Origin: Sphingomonas sp. Root720 | Lineage (GTDB): Bacteria > Pseudomonadota > Alphaproteobacteria > Sphingomonadales > Sphingomonadaceae | Assembly (NCBI RefSeq): GCF_001428605.1 | Contig: NZ_LMID01000001.1 | Coordinates: 937,372 to 1,001,371 of the forward strand | Direction: 5' to 3' | Length of the DNA: 64,000 bases | In this document: positions 51,836 to 61,924 of the stretch, piece after piece | Position numbering within the stretch: position 1 is the stretch's first letter | Layout: each line of letters begins with the position of its first letter | The notes under the pieces: generated by a model | The model's input: only the letters and a program-made list of their open reading frames with translations | The model's database searches: none | What the model was told of the DNA's origin: nothing | Translations under genes and position numbers: made by a program

Positions 51836-52162
51836 ATGATCAAGGAATTGGCGGAAATCGACATCAAGCCGGGCTGCGAACAGGCGTTCGAGCAGGCGGC
51901 GGTGCTCGCCAAGGACCTGTTCCTGCGCTCGAAAGGCTGCATCGCCTTCCGCCTCCACCGTTCGATGGAACAGCCCAGCCGCTACCGCATGTTCGTCGAA
52001 TGGGAGACGATCGAGGACCATATGATCGAGTTCCGCAACTCGGACGCCTTCTCCGAATGGCGCGGGCTGTGCGGGTCCTATTTCCAGAACCCGCCGCGGG
52101 TCGAGCATCTGACGGTCATCGTCGAAGGCCGTAGCGAGGATCTCGCCCTCGCCGCCGAATAG
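51836..52162 (+). CDS. Antibiotic biosynthesis monooxygenase (ABM) domain protein
   Basis: A 108-aa dimeric alpha/beta-barrel-type protein of the ABM family: KELAEIDIKPGCEQAFEQAAVLAKDLFLRSKGCIAFRLHRSMEQPSRYRMFVEWETIEDH. Members include heme-degrading and quinol monooxygenases, but no heme- or flavin-ligand motif decides the substrate. Monocistronic; convergent with the cupin gene. Confidence 0.82.
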   Translation: MIKELAEIDIKPGCEQAFEQAAVLAKDLFLRSKGCIAFRLHRSMEQPSRYRMFVEWETIEDHMIEFRNSDAFSEWRGLCGSYFQNPPRVEHLTVIVEGRSEDLALAAE

Positions 52163-52174
52163 ATTCCTGCCCCG

Positions 52175-52639
52175 TCACGCCGGCGGATAGGGCGTCCCGT
52201 CGAGGTGCCGGTAGAAGGGCTCGCCCGGCCGCGCGTCCATGTCGATGTCGGGATAATGGCAGGCGTCGGTCTGCGGCCGCCGCGATCCGATCTCCAGATA
52301 GACGGCGTCGCGGTCGCCCCGGTTCTGCAGACAATGGGCGTTGGTCTCCCCGGCCTTCCAGCCGATGCAATCGCCGGCGCGCAGGACATGGTCGCCATCG
52401 TCCTCGACCGCCACGACCTCGCCCTCGATCACCATGACGAACTCGTCCTCCTCGCTGTGCCAATGCCGCTGGCTGGACCATTTGCCCGGCGGCAGGCGGA
52501 CGAGGTTGATCCCGAAATCGGTGAGCCCGGCGGCGTCGCCGAGCTTGTGCCAGACGGCCCCGAGGCAGATCTCCCTGAACGGATGGGGATAGGTGCAGCC
52601 GCCGCTGAGCGGCACGGCATCCATGTCGATCTTCGGCAC
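52175..52639 (-). CDS. Cupin-domain protein
   Basis: A 154-aa protein with a cupin core at about residues 55-125: HWHSEEDEFVMVIEGEVVAVEDDGDHVLRAGDCIGWKAGETNAHCLQN, including the G(X)5HXH-type metal ligands and the final His. The GTG start at 52639 follows AGGAG. Function unknown; it is probably a dioxygenase-like or sugar-binding enzyme. Confidence 0.82.
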   Translation of the reverse strand: MPKIDMDAVPLSGGCTYPHPFREICLGAVWHKLGDAAGLTDFGINLVRLPPGKWSSQRHWHSEEDEFVMVIEGEVVAVEDDGDHVLRAGDCIGWKAGETNAHCLQNRGDRDAVYLEIGSRRPQTDACHYPDIDMDARPGEPFYRHLDGTPYPPA

Positions 52640-52840
52640 GACACATCTCCTGCGCGCGGACCGGCTCCGCGCTTCACGGCCGGTCGATAGCAGAATCGGA
52701 ACATTGACGGAACATATTCGTCGGGTCCTGCCATTTGCGCGACATGCCGGACCGGGCGGCGGCGGGAATATGTCTTTCCATCCGATCCGATTCCGCCAAT
52801 AGTCGGGGACGGGGGAGATCATCTAGCCGGAGCTCGTCTC

Positions 52841-54286
52841 ATGACGCGGCCTTCTTCCCACGCGCACTGGTCCAAGGAGCTTCTCGGGGTACAGTCCGCG
52901 ATCGCGACCACGTCGGGGGACATCGACCAGGTCATGGACCTGATCGTCGAAGGCGCGCTGCGCGTCATTCCCCATGCCGGCGGCGCACTGGTCGAGATGC
53001 GCGACGCGAACGAGGGAGAGTATCGCGCCGGCAGCGGCATGGCCGCCCCGTTCATCGGACTGCGGGAGAGCTTCGCGGGCACGCTTTTCGAGCAATGTGT
53101 GCTGACCGGCCGCCCGCAATATTGCCCGGACACGCAGGATGACCCCCATGTCGACGCCGCGGCCTGCCGCGCGGTCGGCATCGCGGCAATCCTGCTGGCG
53201 CCGATCGCCTACGAAGGTGCGGTGATCGGCGCGCTCAAGCTCTACGGGCCGCGCACCGCCGCCTTCGACGAGCAGGACCTGCTGATCGCCCAGCTGCTGG
53301 CGGGACTGATCACGACCGGCCTCGCCCGGATGGAGCGTCGCGACGCGCACAGCCAGCTCGACCGGATGGCCACGCGCTTCAAGGCGACGTTCGACCAGGC
53401 GGCGGTGGGCATCGCCCATGTCGCGCCCGACGGCGACTTCCTGCTGGTCAACGACCGCTTCTGCGGGATCGTCGGCCATTCGCGCGAGGCGCTGATACAT
53501 GGCGGGTTCCAGCAGATCACCCATGCCGACGATCTCGACAGCGATCTCGACAATGTCCACCGGCTCGTCACGGGGGAGATCGTGTCCTACGTCATGGAGA
53601 AGCGCTATGTGCGCGCCGACCGGCAGATCGTCTGGGTCAACCTGACGGTCTCGCTCGTCCGCGACGCGCTGGGCGTGCCCGAATTCTTCGTCGCCGTGAT
53701 CGAGGACATCACCCGCCGCAAGACCGCCGAGGAACGCGCCCTGCACGATCCCTTGACCGGCCTGCCCAACCGGCGCTGGCTGACCGAACATTTCGGCAGC
53801 CTGTTCGGGGCGATGCCCGGCGAAAGCGTGATCGCCTATCTCGACCTCGACGGGTTCAAGGCGGTTAACGACCGCTTCGGCCATGCCGAGGGGGACCGCT
53901 GCCTGAGCGACGTCGCCACCTGCCTCGAACGGGTGCTGCGCGATCGCGATTCGATCTGCCGCATCGCCGGCGACGAATTCGTGATCCTGATGCCCGACAC
54001 CGACCATGAGACCGCGCTGCAGCTGATCAGCGCCTTCCGCGACGCCGTGCGCACGCTGTGCCGCGAACGGCCGTGGAAGATCGGGATCAGCACCGGCGCG
54101 GTCGCCATCGACGCACAGCAGTTCGCCAGTCTCGAGGACGTCCTCGAGGCGGCCGACCGCCAGATGTACCGGGCGAAGAAGGAACCCGGCATCGCCCCGA
54201 TCATCTGCAATATCCGCGACGTCCTCGCCGGCAGGCAAGGCGGCCATGGCCCCGGCCCGCTCCGATCCGAACCGGCACGGGTCTGA
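52841..54286 (+). CDS. GAF-PAS-GGDEF diguanylate cyclase
   Basis: A 481-aa sensor cyclase: a GAF domain (about 15-165), a PAS domain (about 180-300) ending in PAC-type phrase FFVAVIEDITRRKTAEE, and a GGDEF domain (about 300-465). The signature is AGDEF (376-380), a permitted active variant, with DLDGFKAVNDRFGHAEGD. An inhibitory I-site RDRD is at 367-370. No EAL domain. It would make cyclic di-GMP in response to an unknown signal. It is transcribed alone. Confidence 0.9.
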   Translation: MTRPSSHAHWSKELLGVQSAIATTSGDIDQVMDLIVEGALRVIPHAGGALVEMRDANEGEYRAGSGMAAPFIGLRESFAGTLFEQCVLTGRPQYCPDTQDDPHVDAAACRAVGIAAILLAPIAYEGAVIGALKLYGPRTAAFDEQDLLIAQLLAGLITTGLARMERRDAHSQLDRMATRFKATFDQAAVGIAHVAPDGDFLLVNDRFCGIVGHSREALIHGGFQQITHADDLDSDLDNVHRLVTGEIVSYVMEKRYVRADRQIVWVNLTVSLVRDALGVPEFFVAVIEDITRRKTAEERALHDPLTGLPNRRWLTEHFGSLFGAMPGESVIAYLDLDGFKAVNDRFGHAEGDRCLSDVATCLERVLRDRDSICRIAGDEFVILMPDTDHETALQLISAFRDAVRTLCRERPWKIGISTGAVAIDAQQFASLEDVLEAADRQMYRAKKEPGIAPIICNIRDVLAGRQGGHGPGPLRSEPARV

Positions 54287-54323
54287 ACGAGAGCAGCGCC
54301 GCCCCGGGCCTTGCGGTCGGGGC

Positions 54324-55331
54324 TTAGATCAGCCCCGCCAGCGGGCTCGACGGATCGGCGTACATCCGCCGCCCCATCCGGCCCGCGCGATAGGCCAGGC
54401 GGCCGCTCTCGACCGCGAGCTTCATCGACCGCGCCATCATCACCGGGTTCTTCGCCTCGGCGATCGCGGTGTTCATCAGCACCCCCGCGCAGCCCAGCTC
54501 CATCGCCGCCGACGCTTCCGAGGCGGTGCCGACGCCGGCATCGACCAGCACCGGCAGGCTGGTGCCCTCGACGATCAGGCGGATCGTCACCCGGTTCTGG
54601 ATGCCCAGCCCCGAGCCGATCGGCGCGCCGAGCGGCATGATCGCGACCGCGCCGACATCCTCCAGCCGCTTGGCCGCGATCGGATCGTCGACGCAGTAGA
54701 CCATCGGCTTGAAGCCTTCCTTGGCCAGGATCTCGGTCGCGCGCAGCGTCTCGACCATGTCGGGATAGAGCGTCTTCGCCTCGCCCAGCACCTCGAGCTT
54801 GACGAGGTCCCAGCCGCCCGCCTCGCGCGCCAGGCGCAGCGTGCGGATCGCCTCCTCGCCGGTGTAGCAACCCGCGGTGTTGGGCAGGTAGGTGATCTTC
54901 TTCGGGTCGATATAGTCGGTCAGCATCGGCGCCTTGGGATCGGCGACGTTGACCCGGCGGACGGCGACGGTGACGATCTCCGCCCCCGACGCCTCGACCG
55001 CCGCGGCGTTCTGCGCGAAGTCCTTGTACTTGCCGGTGCCCACGATCAGCCGCGACCGGAAGCTGTGCCCCGCCACCGTCCAGCTGTCGTCGTCCACCGC
55101 GACCTTGTGATCGCCGCCGCCGACGAAATGCACGATTTCCAGGTCGTCCCCGTCTTCGAGGAGCACCTGCCCCAGCGTGGAGCGCGGCACGACCTCCAGG
55201 TTGCGCTCGACCGCGACCTTGGTGGGTTCCAGCCCCAGCTCGAGCGCGAGATCGGCGATCGTCATGCCGCCGATGATCCGGCGATGCTCGCCGTTGATGC
55301 GGACCTGGATCGTGCCGTCGGGATTGGTCAT
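54324..55331 (-). CDS. thiG: Fused ThiS-ThiG: sulfur carrier and thiazole synthase
   Basis: A 335-aa fusion. Residues 1-73 are ThiS-like ([10 protein letters not shown] ... [12 protein letters not shown]) with the C-terminal Gly-Gly that normally carries the thiocarboxylate. Residues 76-335 are ThiG, with [54 protein letters not shown] and [21 protein letters not shown]. ThiG makes the thiazole of thiamine. The ATG at 55331 is five bases after GGAG. The buried Gly-Gly is a notable feature of the fusion. Confidence 0.92.
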   Translation of the reverse strand: MTNPDGTIQVRINGEHRRIIGGMTIADLALELGLEPTKVAVERNLEVVPRSTLGQVLLEDGDDLEIVHFVGGGDHKVAVDDDSWTVAGHSFRSRLIVGTGKYKDFAQNAAAVEASGAEIVTVAVRRVNVADPKAPMLTDYIDPKKITYLPNTAGCYTGEEAIRTLRLAREAGGWDLVKLEVLGEAKTLYPDMVETLRATEILAKEGFKPMVYCVDDPIAAKRLEDVGAVAIMPLGAPIGSGLGIQNRVTIRLIVEGTSLPVLVDAGVGTASEASAAMELGCAGVLMNTAIAEAKNPVMMARSMKLAVESGRLAYRAGRMGRRMYADPSSPLAGLI

Positions 55332-55428
55332 GGGGTCTCCAATGCGCATCGCCATATGCGCTTTCGCTTTGCGTCGGCTGGCCATATAGGGGGCCGGGTC
55401 GCACCATCGCAACGGAAAGGCTTGCCGC

Positions 55429-55869
55429 GTGGCGGATCGTCCGGTCATCTTCGTCCTCAACGGCCCCAATCTCAACCTGCTCGGCACCCGCGAGCCCGAC
55501 GTCTACGGCACGACCACGCTCGACGACATCGCCGGCATGCTGGAGGACCGGGCCCTCGAACTGGGGCTGGAGATCGACATGCGCCAGTCGAACCACGAAG
55601 GGCATCTGGTCGACTGGATCCAGGAGGCCGACGCCTCGGGCGCGAAGGCGGTGCTGATCAATCCGGGTGCCTATACCCATACGTCGATCGCCCTCCACGA
55701 CGCGATCAAGGGCGTCTCGATCCCGGTGATCGAGGTCCACCTGTCCAACCCGCACGCGCGCGAATCCTTCCGTCATGTCAGCTATGTCGGCCGGGCGGCG
55801 AAGGGCTCGATCATGGGATTCGGCGCGCAATCCTACATGCTGGCGCTGGACGCCGCCGCCCGCATCTGA
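55429..55869 (+). CDS. aroQ: 3-dehydroquinate dehydratase, type II
   Basis: A 146-aa enzyme of the shikimate pathway: [56 protein letters not shown] and [21 protein letters not shown]. All active-site residues of the type II family (Tyr, Asn, His, Arg) are present. GTG start. First gene of the aroQ-accB-accC group. Confidence 0.95.
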   Translation: MADRPVIFVLNGPNLNLLGTREPDVYGTTTLDDIAGMLEDRALELGLEIDMRQSNHEGHLVDWIQEADASGAKAVLINPGAYTHTSIALHDAIKGVSIPVIEVHLSNPHARESFRHVSYVGRAAKGSIMGFGAQSYMLALDAAARI

Positions 55870-55918
55870 CAATGGCGGGCGCCACGCAATGAACGACGCA
55901 ACAACAGAAGAGCAACCG

Positions 55919-56389
55919 ATGGCCGATCAAAACCAGGGGAAAGCAATGCAGGTCGATCCCGAACTGGTTCGCCAGCTTGCCGAGCTGCTGGACGAAACCA
56001 ACCTGACCGAGATCGAGGTGCAGGACGGCGAACGGCGGATCAAGGTCGCGCGCAACGTGATGGTGGGCGCCGCGCCCGCGATGGCGCTGCCCGCCGCGGC
56101 CACCCCTGCCGCCGCCGCGCCGGTCTCCGCGCCCGCCGCTGCCGAGGCCGACCATCCCGGCACGGTCAAGTCGCCGATGGTGGGCACCGTCTATCTGTCG
56201 TCCGAACCGGGCGGCAAGCATTTCGTCGCCCCGGGCGACAAGGTCTCCGCCGGCCAGACGCTGCTGATCGTCGAGGCGATGAAGGTGATGAACGCCATTT
56301 CGGCTCCGCGCGCGGGCACGGTCAGGGCGCTGCTGGTAGAGAACGGCCAGCCGGTGGAATATGACCAGCCGCTCCTGGTCGTCGAGTAA
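55919..56389 (+). CDS. accB: Biotin carboxyl carrier protein of acetyl-CoA carboxylase
   Basis: A 156-aa BCCP. An acidic N-terminal region (DPELVRQLAELLDETNLTEIEVQDGERRIKVAR) is followed by an Ala/Pro linker and the biotinyl domain ending VEAMKVMNAI, whose Lys is the biotin site. The ATG at 55919 follows GAAGAG; an upstream ATG at 55889 lacks a ribosome-binding site. It is followed 6 bp later by accC. Confidence 0.95.
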   Translation: MADQNQGKAMQVDPELVRQLAELLDETNLTEIEVQDGERRIKVARNVMVGAAPAMALPAAATPAAAAPVSAPAAAEADHPGTVKSPMVGTVYLSSEPGGKHFVAPGDKVSAGQTLLIVEAMKVMNAISAPRAGTVRALLVENGQPVEYDQPLLVVE

Positions 56390-56395
56390 GCCGGC

Positions 56396-57748
<1,353 letters not shown>

Positions 57749-57774
57749 GCGGCGATCGCCTTCCCCCTGTTTAC

Positions 57775-57999
57775 GTCACCCCAGCGAAGGCTGGGGTCCA
57801 TGTCCCTCCTCTCCCGGATGACATCGGGCGGGAAAGCAAGCATGGATTCCAACTTTCGCGGGATCTTTGCATAAGCGGTCGTGTCCGAAAATCACCGACC
57901 GTCATCCTGGCGAAAGCCGGGATCTCTCTTCTCTTTCCGGGAGATGCGCCTGCCCCGCAGCCCCAGGTCAGGGAGATTCCGGCTTTCGCCGGAATGACG
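57775..57999. repeat. Cluster of palindromic intergenic repeats
   Basis: Three palindromic units lie in this gap: GTCACCCCAGCGAAGGCTGG (57775 on), CGTCATCCTGGCGAAAGCCG (57899 on) and, in the opposite orientation, CCGGCTTTCGCCGGAATGAC (about 57978-57997). The middle unit extends a 62-bp match to 39791-39852. The related 27-bp arms occur at 41555-41637. These are REP-type elements; the gap from accC to arsC has no gene. Confidence 0.7.
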
Positions 58000-58051
58000 C
58001 ACAGATGAAGGGCCATCCTTCCCGGCAACCCGGCACCCATGGAGAACAGGC

Positions 58052-58390
58052 ATGAAGGCGACCATCTGGCACAACCCGCGCTGCTCCAAGTCGCGCGAGA
58101 CGCTCGCGATCCTCGAGGCGACCGCGGGCGTCGAGGTCGAGCTGATCGAATATCTCAAGACCCCCCCGAGCCGCGCCCGGCTCGCCGGCCTCTACGCGAA
58201 GGCCGGGATGACCGCCGCCGATGGCCTGCGCAAGGCCGAGGACGGCGCCAGGGCGCTCAAGGGCGCAAGCGACGACGCGATCCTCGACGCGATGGCCGCC
58301 GACCCGATCCTGATCGAACGCCCGCTGGTCGAAACCCCCAAGGGCGTCCGCCTCGGCCGCCCACCCGAAAAGGTCCGCGAGATCCTCTGA
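58052..58390 (+). CDS. arsC: ArsC-family reductase
   Basis: A 112-aa protein of the ArsC/Spx superfamily: MKATIWHNPRCSKSRETLAILE with the redox Cys, IEYLKTPPSR, and PILIERPLVETPKGVRLGRPPEKV with the Arg residues of glutaredoxin-coupled arsenate reductase. No other arsenic genes are near, so arsenate reduction in vivo is not certain. Confidence 0.88.
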   Translation: MKATIWHNPRCSKSRETLAILEATAGVEVELIEYLKTPPSRARLAGLYAKAGMTAADGLRKAEDGARALKGASDDAILDAMAADPILIERPLVETPKGVRLGRPPEKVREIL

Positions 58391-58726
58391 TCCCGCGCCG
58401 CCGCGGAACGGGCAATCCATTCCCCCGCCCCTTCGGGGGAGGGGCCAGGGGTAGGGGCTCCGCGTCGCATCGGGACCGTTATTGGATGGAGGATGGGCGC
58501 CCCGGATTTCGGAGAGGCTTCTCTCTTTGCGGATATCAGGTTTTGGGCCGTGAGCGGAATGGTTGGTTTCGTCCGGCGGGCGGCGTTTAACGGACGACCA
58601 GACACAGTTCATTGATGGCCGGATTCCCGCATAAGAGCGGCGTAGGCTGTTTGCGCATTGATACGTGGCATCCGGACCGACTAGTATGGTCGGCCCTCGA
58701 ATGGCATTGAATCCGATGTTCAGGAC
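58391..58726. other. Gap between arsC and the lasso-peptide locus, with a possible promoter
   Basis: No gene. A GC-rich hairpin with a TTC loop (58422-58445) can terminate arsC. Towards the right a possible promoter is TTGATA (58658-58663), 18 nt, TAGTAT (58682-58687), about 40 bases before the oxygenase start. The sequence becomes less GC-rich from about 58590, where the lasso locus begins. Confidence 0.45.
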
Positions 58727-59359
58727 ATGAAGTCCAGCACGCTGACAGCCTTTTCGGCGCTGCCCCCATATTGTCTCATTGACGCTGCATTTGGTGCCGA
58801 TCTGGCTGCGCAACTCCTTGAGTTCGTGCTGGAACGGGAATCAGTCTTCACCGACGCGACCGTCGGCAGGAACGCTGGCAAGGCGGTTCGCAAGACTATC
58901 CGCAGTTCCCGGACCACGCAGGATTTCGGAGCGTTGCACGACACGTTGGAAGACCGGTTTCGCAGCGTGCTGCCAGCCGTGCTGTCACGCCTGGGGCTTG
59001 CGCCCTTTGCGCTGACAGGTCTGTCGATGGAGCTGGCAGCGCATGGCGACGGCGATTTCTACCACCGGCACATCGACACGTTTGTGGCCAGCACCGCGTC
59101 CGGCGTCGATCGCGTGCTGACCGGCGTCTATTATTTCCATGCCATGCCCCGCGCATTCAGCGGTGGCGAATTGAGGCTCCATTCGTTGCGCGCGGTCGAG
59201 CATGGCAGCACCCATGTAGATGTCGCGCCGCAAAACGATCGCTTGTTGCTATTCCCAGCTTGGGCACCGCATGAGGTTCGGCCTGTGTCGTGCCCCGGCG
59301 GGGCGTTCGCTCAGTCCCGTTTCGCCATCAATTGTTGGTATCTGGGCAAATCCGCCTGA
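58727..59359 (+). CDS. 2-oxoglutarate/Fe(II)-dependent oxygenase of the lasso locus
   Basis: A 210-aa enzyme with the 2OG-Fe(II) oxygenase facial triad HID (His115, Asp117) in FYHRHIDTF and the distal His182 in WAPHEVRPV. The 2-oxoglutarate-binding Arg198 (QSRFAINCW) follows at the expected spacing. The outline is that of prolyl/aspartyl 4-hydroxylase-like enzymes (PF13640-type). It lies next to the PqqD-like gene, convergent with it (12 bp gap), in a lasso-peptide locus. It could hydroxylate the peptide, for example a Pro or Asp. It is less GC-rich than the upstream chromosome. A role in the pathway is inferred from context. Confidence 0.75.
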   Translation: MKSSTLTAFSALPPYCLIDAAFGADLAAQLLEFVLERESVFTDATVGRNAGKAVRKTIRSSRTTQDFGALHDTLEDRFRSVLPAVLSRLGLAPFALTGLSMELAAHGDGDFYHRHIDTFVASTASGVDRVLTGVYYFHAMPRAFSGGELRLHSLRAVEHGSTHVDVAPQNDRLLLFPAWAPHEVRPVSCPGGAFAQSRFAINCWYLGKSA

Positions 59360-59371
59360 TCCGGTGGTGCA

Positions 59372-59689
59372 TCAACCTGCGTCGTCGCCGATCGACGAAA
59401 CCATGTCCTGCCGCTCCAGTCGTGTCAGAAAGGCCAGCACCTCCGCACGGATCGCGGCTTCGGGCGCATCATATGTTTCGGTGAGTATTGCCACCATCGC
59501 GTCGAGGCTCTGCGGAGAGTCGAGCAGGCGCCAGATATGCGCACCAACCATATTCAGGTTGAAATACCGACCCGTCTGAACGCTCATCATCACCAATTCG
59601 TCGTTGACCACCGCGCTCAAGACATTCGGTTGGCGCCGATAGATCGGGCTCGTCGGACTGGTCACAGCCTTGATCGTCCTTTTTGCCAT
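59372..59689 (-). CDS. PqqD-type RiPP recognition element protein (lasso B1)
   Basis: A 105-aa PqqD-family protein: YRRQPNVLSAVVNDELVMMSVQTGRYFNLNMVGAHIWRLLDSPQSLDAMVAILTETYD is the canonical PqqD-like winged fold that binds RiPP leader peptides. In two-protein lasso systems this is B1, which hands the precursor to the B2 protease. Start at 59689 is chosen; upstream ATGs are possible (basic extension). No B2 gene follows. It is divergent from the precursor gene across a 132-bp gap. Confidence 0.85.
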   Translation of the reverse strand: MAKRTIKAVTSPTSPIYRRQPNVLSAVVNDELVMMSVQTGRYFNLNMVGAHIWRLLDSPQSLDAMVAILTETYDAPEAAIRAEVLAFLTRLERQDMVSSIGDDAG

Positions 59690-59821
59690 GGGTTGCCGCT
59701 CGGGCGGGCGCCCATACATCCTTTTGCGTGATCGTGCTAGGTTGATCGCGGGCATCGGTTCGGGCAAAGCTGAATTGGACAACTTGGACACCGACCGGTT
59801 TGCATATTAGAGGCGCACCAT

Positions 59822-59983
59822 ATGACCGACATCAAGGGCACGGATCTGGCTGCGGAGACGCAGGTGGCGAAGCAGCAGTGGCAGACGCCGGACTTCGAGG
59901 TTCTTGGGGTCGGCGAAACTGCGAACAATGGCCTCACCCCCCCTGGCGATGACATCTTCTCGCCGTCCCCCACGGGAAGCTGA
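59822..59983 (+). CDS. Lasso-peptide precursor, 53 aa
   Basis: A 53-aa ORF with an AGAGG ribosome-binding site eight bases before the ATG, directly before the cyclase gene (12 bp). The leader ends with W20-Q-T-P23-D-F25 and G29, matching the Y/W-x2-P-x-L/F-x3-G leader rule of B1-recognised precursors, and T33 sits at -2. Predicted cleavage follows A34, leaving a 19-residue core, NNGLTPPGDDIFSPSPTGS. Asp at core position 9 can close a nine-residue ring with N1. The end Ser is a candidate kinase site. Paeninodin precursors show the same leader-core layout and a C-terminal Ser. Asn as first core residue is unusual; residue -1 could be part of the core if cleavage shifts. Confidence 0.8.
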   Translation: MTDIKGTDLAAETQVAKQQWQTPDFEVLGVGETANNGLTPPGDDIFSPSPTGS

Positions 59984-59995
59984 CGTCCCACGCCC

Positions 59996-61924
59996 ATGTC
60001 GTTTTTCGCTGGCCTCGCCTGCGCAGGCCCGGTGGAACGGCGGGACATTGATCGGCTCGGCAGCGCCGCTCTCACCTATGGCGGCGGCAAGGGTAGGATC
60101 TGGCGCGGCGATACCGCTGCGCTGGTCCTGACGCCACAAGCGTTTACCCCGGAAGATCGTCTGGACCGGCTGCCGGCTGGCTTTATGGGCGGCAGCTCGC
60201 AGTTGGTGTTCGACGGTCGGCTGGACAATCGCGACGAACTGATCGCATCCCTCAATTTGCCCAAGTCTGACGCCGCGCGGCTCGGCGATGCCGCATTGGT
60301 GATGGCTGCATTCGAACGCTGGGGCACCGACGCCTGCCCTCGTTTCATCGGGGCGTTCGCATTCGCCTGGTGGAATGATATCGAGCGGCGGCTGGTGCTG
60401 GGGGTCGATGCTACCGGTGGTCGATCGATATTTGCGCATGACGACGGCAGCCGACTCGCGTTCGCGACCCGCCCTTCCGCCGTACTTGCCCTTTCGGGTG
60501 CCGACCGGCGAATCGACAAAGAGGCGATGGCCCATTTGCTGCTGGCCCGCGCGATGCCCGCAGGTGCCACCCCTTTTCAGGGCGTGTTTCGCCTCCCGCC
60601 CGCCGGATTGCTCGACTGGCACAAGGGCCGCCAGACCGTCCACCGCTACTGGCAGCCCGACCTTGGGCGCCGGATCCGTTATCGCGATCCGCGGGATTAT
60701 GTCGAAGCGGGCCGCGAGCTGCTGGACCGGGTCGTTGCGGCGAGCCTGAGAGCGAACGGGCCGGTCGCTTGCCAGTTGTCTGGCGGCCTCGATTCTTCGG
60801 GCGTCGCGGCGACCGCTGCGCGCCTGCTGGCGCCGTCGCGGCTTCTTACATTCACATCGGTCCCCGATTCGACCGCGCCTCTGCCGGCCGAGCGTCCGCG
60901 CGCATTTTTCGATGAATCGGGGCACGCCCGCGCGACCGCGGCGCTCTACCCGAATATCGAAGCGCAGTTCGTCCCCGCCGGCGACATCACGCCAGGCGAG
61001 GAGGACGCGACCCGGCTGTTCTGGGAGTTCGGCCTTCCGGTACGCAATTTCATGATTTTCGCGGCGTGGGAGCCGCTCTATGCCCGTGCGCGTGCGAGCG
61101 GAGCCTCCGTTGTCCTCACCGGCACCTCGGGCAATTTCACTTTGTCGTGGAAAAGCGAAGCCCTGCTCGCCGATCTCGCGCGCTCCGGTCGACTGATGGA
61201 AGTCGCGCGCCAGCTTCGCGGCCTCCACCGAAACGGTTATCGGCTGAGATCACAGCTCCGCCAGAATCTGTTCGCCTATGCCGTTCCAGGCCGCCTCCGC
61301 AACTTAAGCCGGGGTTGGCGCGGCACGCAGGACGATTGGCAACTTCGATCCTCCGCATCCGGCGCGCTCGCGGCATGCGTCGATGCGCGCGCGATCACCG
61401 ACACGATGCTTGAGGTCCCAAGCGGCCGCGATCGCGACCGCCGCCTGCGCCTCGCTTTCCTAGAGAAGAACTGGTCGCAAAACCAATGGCTGGCGGCGTC
61501 TCCCTATGTCGGTGGATGCGATCTGCGCGACCCCTTGGGGGATCGCCGACTGGTGGATTTCTGCCTGGCGCTCCCGATCGAGCTTTGGCAGCGCGACGGC
61601 CGGCCGCGGTCTTTTGCGCGCGAGGTTCTGAGCGATCGTATGCCTCAACAGGTGGTGAGCGAACATAGGCGCGGCTATCAGAATGGCGACTGGTTCTACC
61701 GACTGACGCAACTCCGCCCTGTCTTCATGGCCGAACTGGACCGGCTGGAAGCGTCGCCAGCCGCGCGGGAGATGCTCGACCTCCCGCGTCTGCGGGCAGT
61801 AGCCGAGAATTGGCCGACCGACGCCGATGCCGCCATGGCGCGCGCCACCGACATGCTCGACCTGTTCGGGCGCGGCATCCATTATGGGCGGTTTATCCGC
61901 TGGGTAGAGGGATCGAACGGCTAG
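59996..61924 (+). CDS. Lasso cyclase (asparagine synthetase-like, McjC type)
   Basis: A 642-aa asparagine-synthetase-like protein. The N-terminal domain is glutaminase-shaped, but the residue after the initiator is Ser, not Cys, so amidotransferase activity is absent as in lasso cyclases. The ATP-pyrophosphatase loop is CQLSGGLDSSGVAA (SGGLDSSG at 262-269), used to adenylate the Asp side chain before ring closure. Later motifs include LTGTSGNF and the C-terminal RRGYQNGDWFYRL. Starts 12 bp after the precursor. Its stop overlaps the convergent sulfotransferase stop by 4 bases. It is the enzyme that folds and closes the lasso. Confidence 0.9.
   Translation: MSFFAGLACAGPVERRDIDRLGSAALTYGGGKGRIWRGDTAALVLTPQAFTPEDRLDRLPAGFMGGSSQLVFDGRLDNRDELIASLNLPKSDAARLGDAALVMAAFERWGTDACPRFIGAFAFAWWNDIERRLVLGVDATGGRSIFAHDDGSRLAFATRPSAVLALSGADRRIDKEAMAHLLLARAMPAGATPFQGVFRLPPAGLLDWHKGRQTVHRYWQPDLGRRIRYRDPRDYVEAGRELLDRVVAASLRANGPVACQLSGGLDSSGVAATAARLLAPSRLLTFTSVPDSTAPLPAERPRAFFDESGHARATAALYPNIEAQFVPAGDITPGEEDATRLFWEFGLPVRNFMIFAAWEPLYARARASGASVVLTGTSGNFTLSWKSEALLADLARSGRLMEVARQLRGLHRNGYRLRSQLRQNLFAYAVPGRLRNLSRGWRGTQDDWQLRSSASGALAACVDARAITDTMLEVPSGRDRDRRLRLAFLEKNWSQNQWLAASPYVGGCDLRDPLGDRRLVDFCLALPIELWQRDGRPRSFAREVLSDRMPQQVVSEHRRGYQNGDWFYRLTQLRPVFMAELDRLEASPAAREMLDLPRLRAVAENWPTDADAAMARATDMLDLFGRGIHYGRFIRWVEGSNG

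Noticed and set aside
54246-55892. Long plus-strand open frame opposite thiSG
   Set aside because: Antisense artefact of the thiS-thiG gene; no family outline.
59996-61924. Ordinary asparagine synthetase
   Set aside because: The N-terminal Cys needed for glutaminase activity is absent (Ser follows Met), and the gene sits directly after a lasso precursor next to a PqqD-type gene, which fits a lasso cyclase better.
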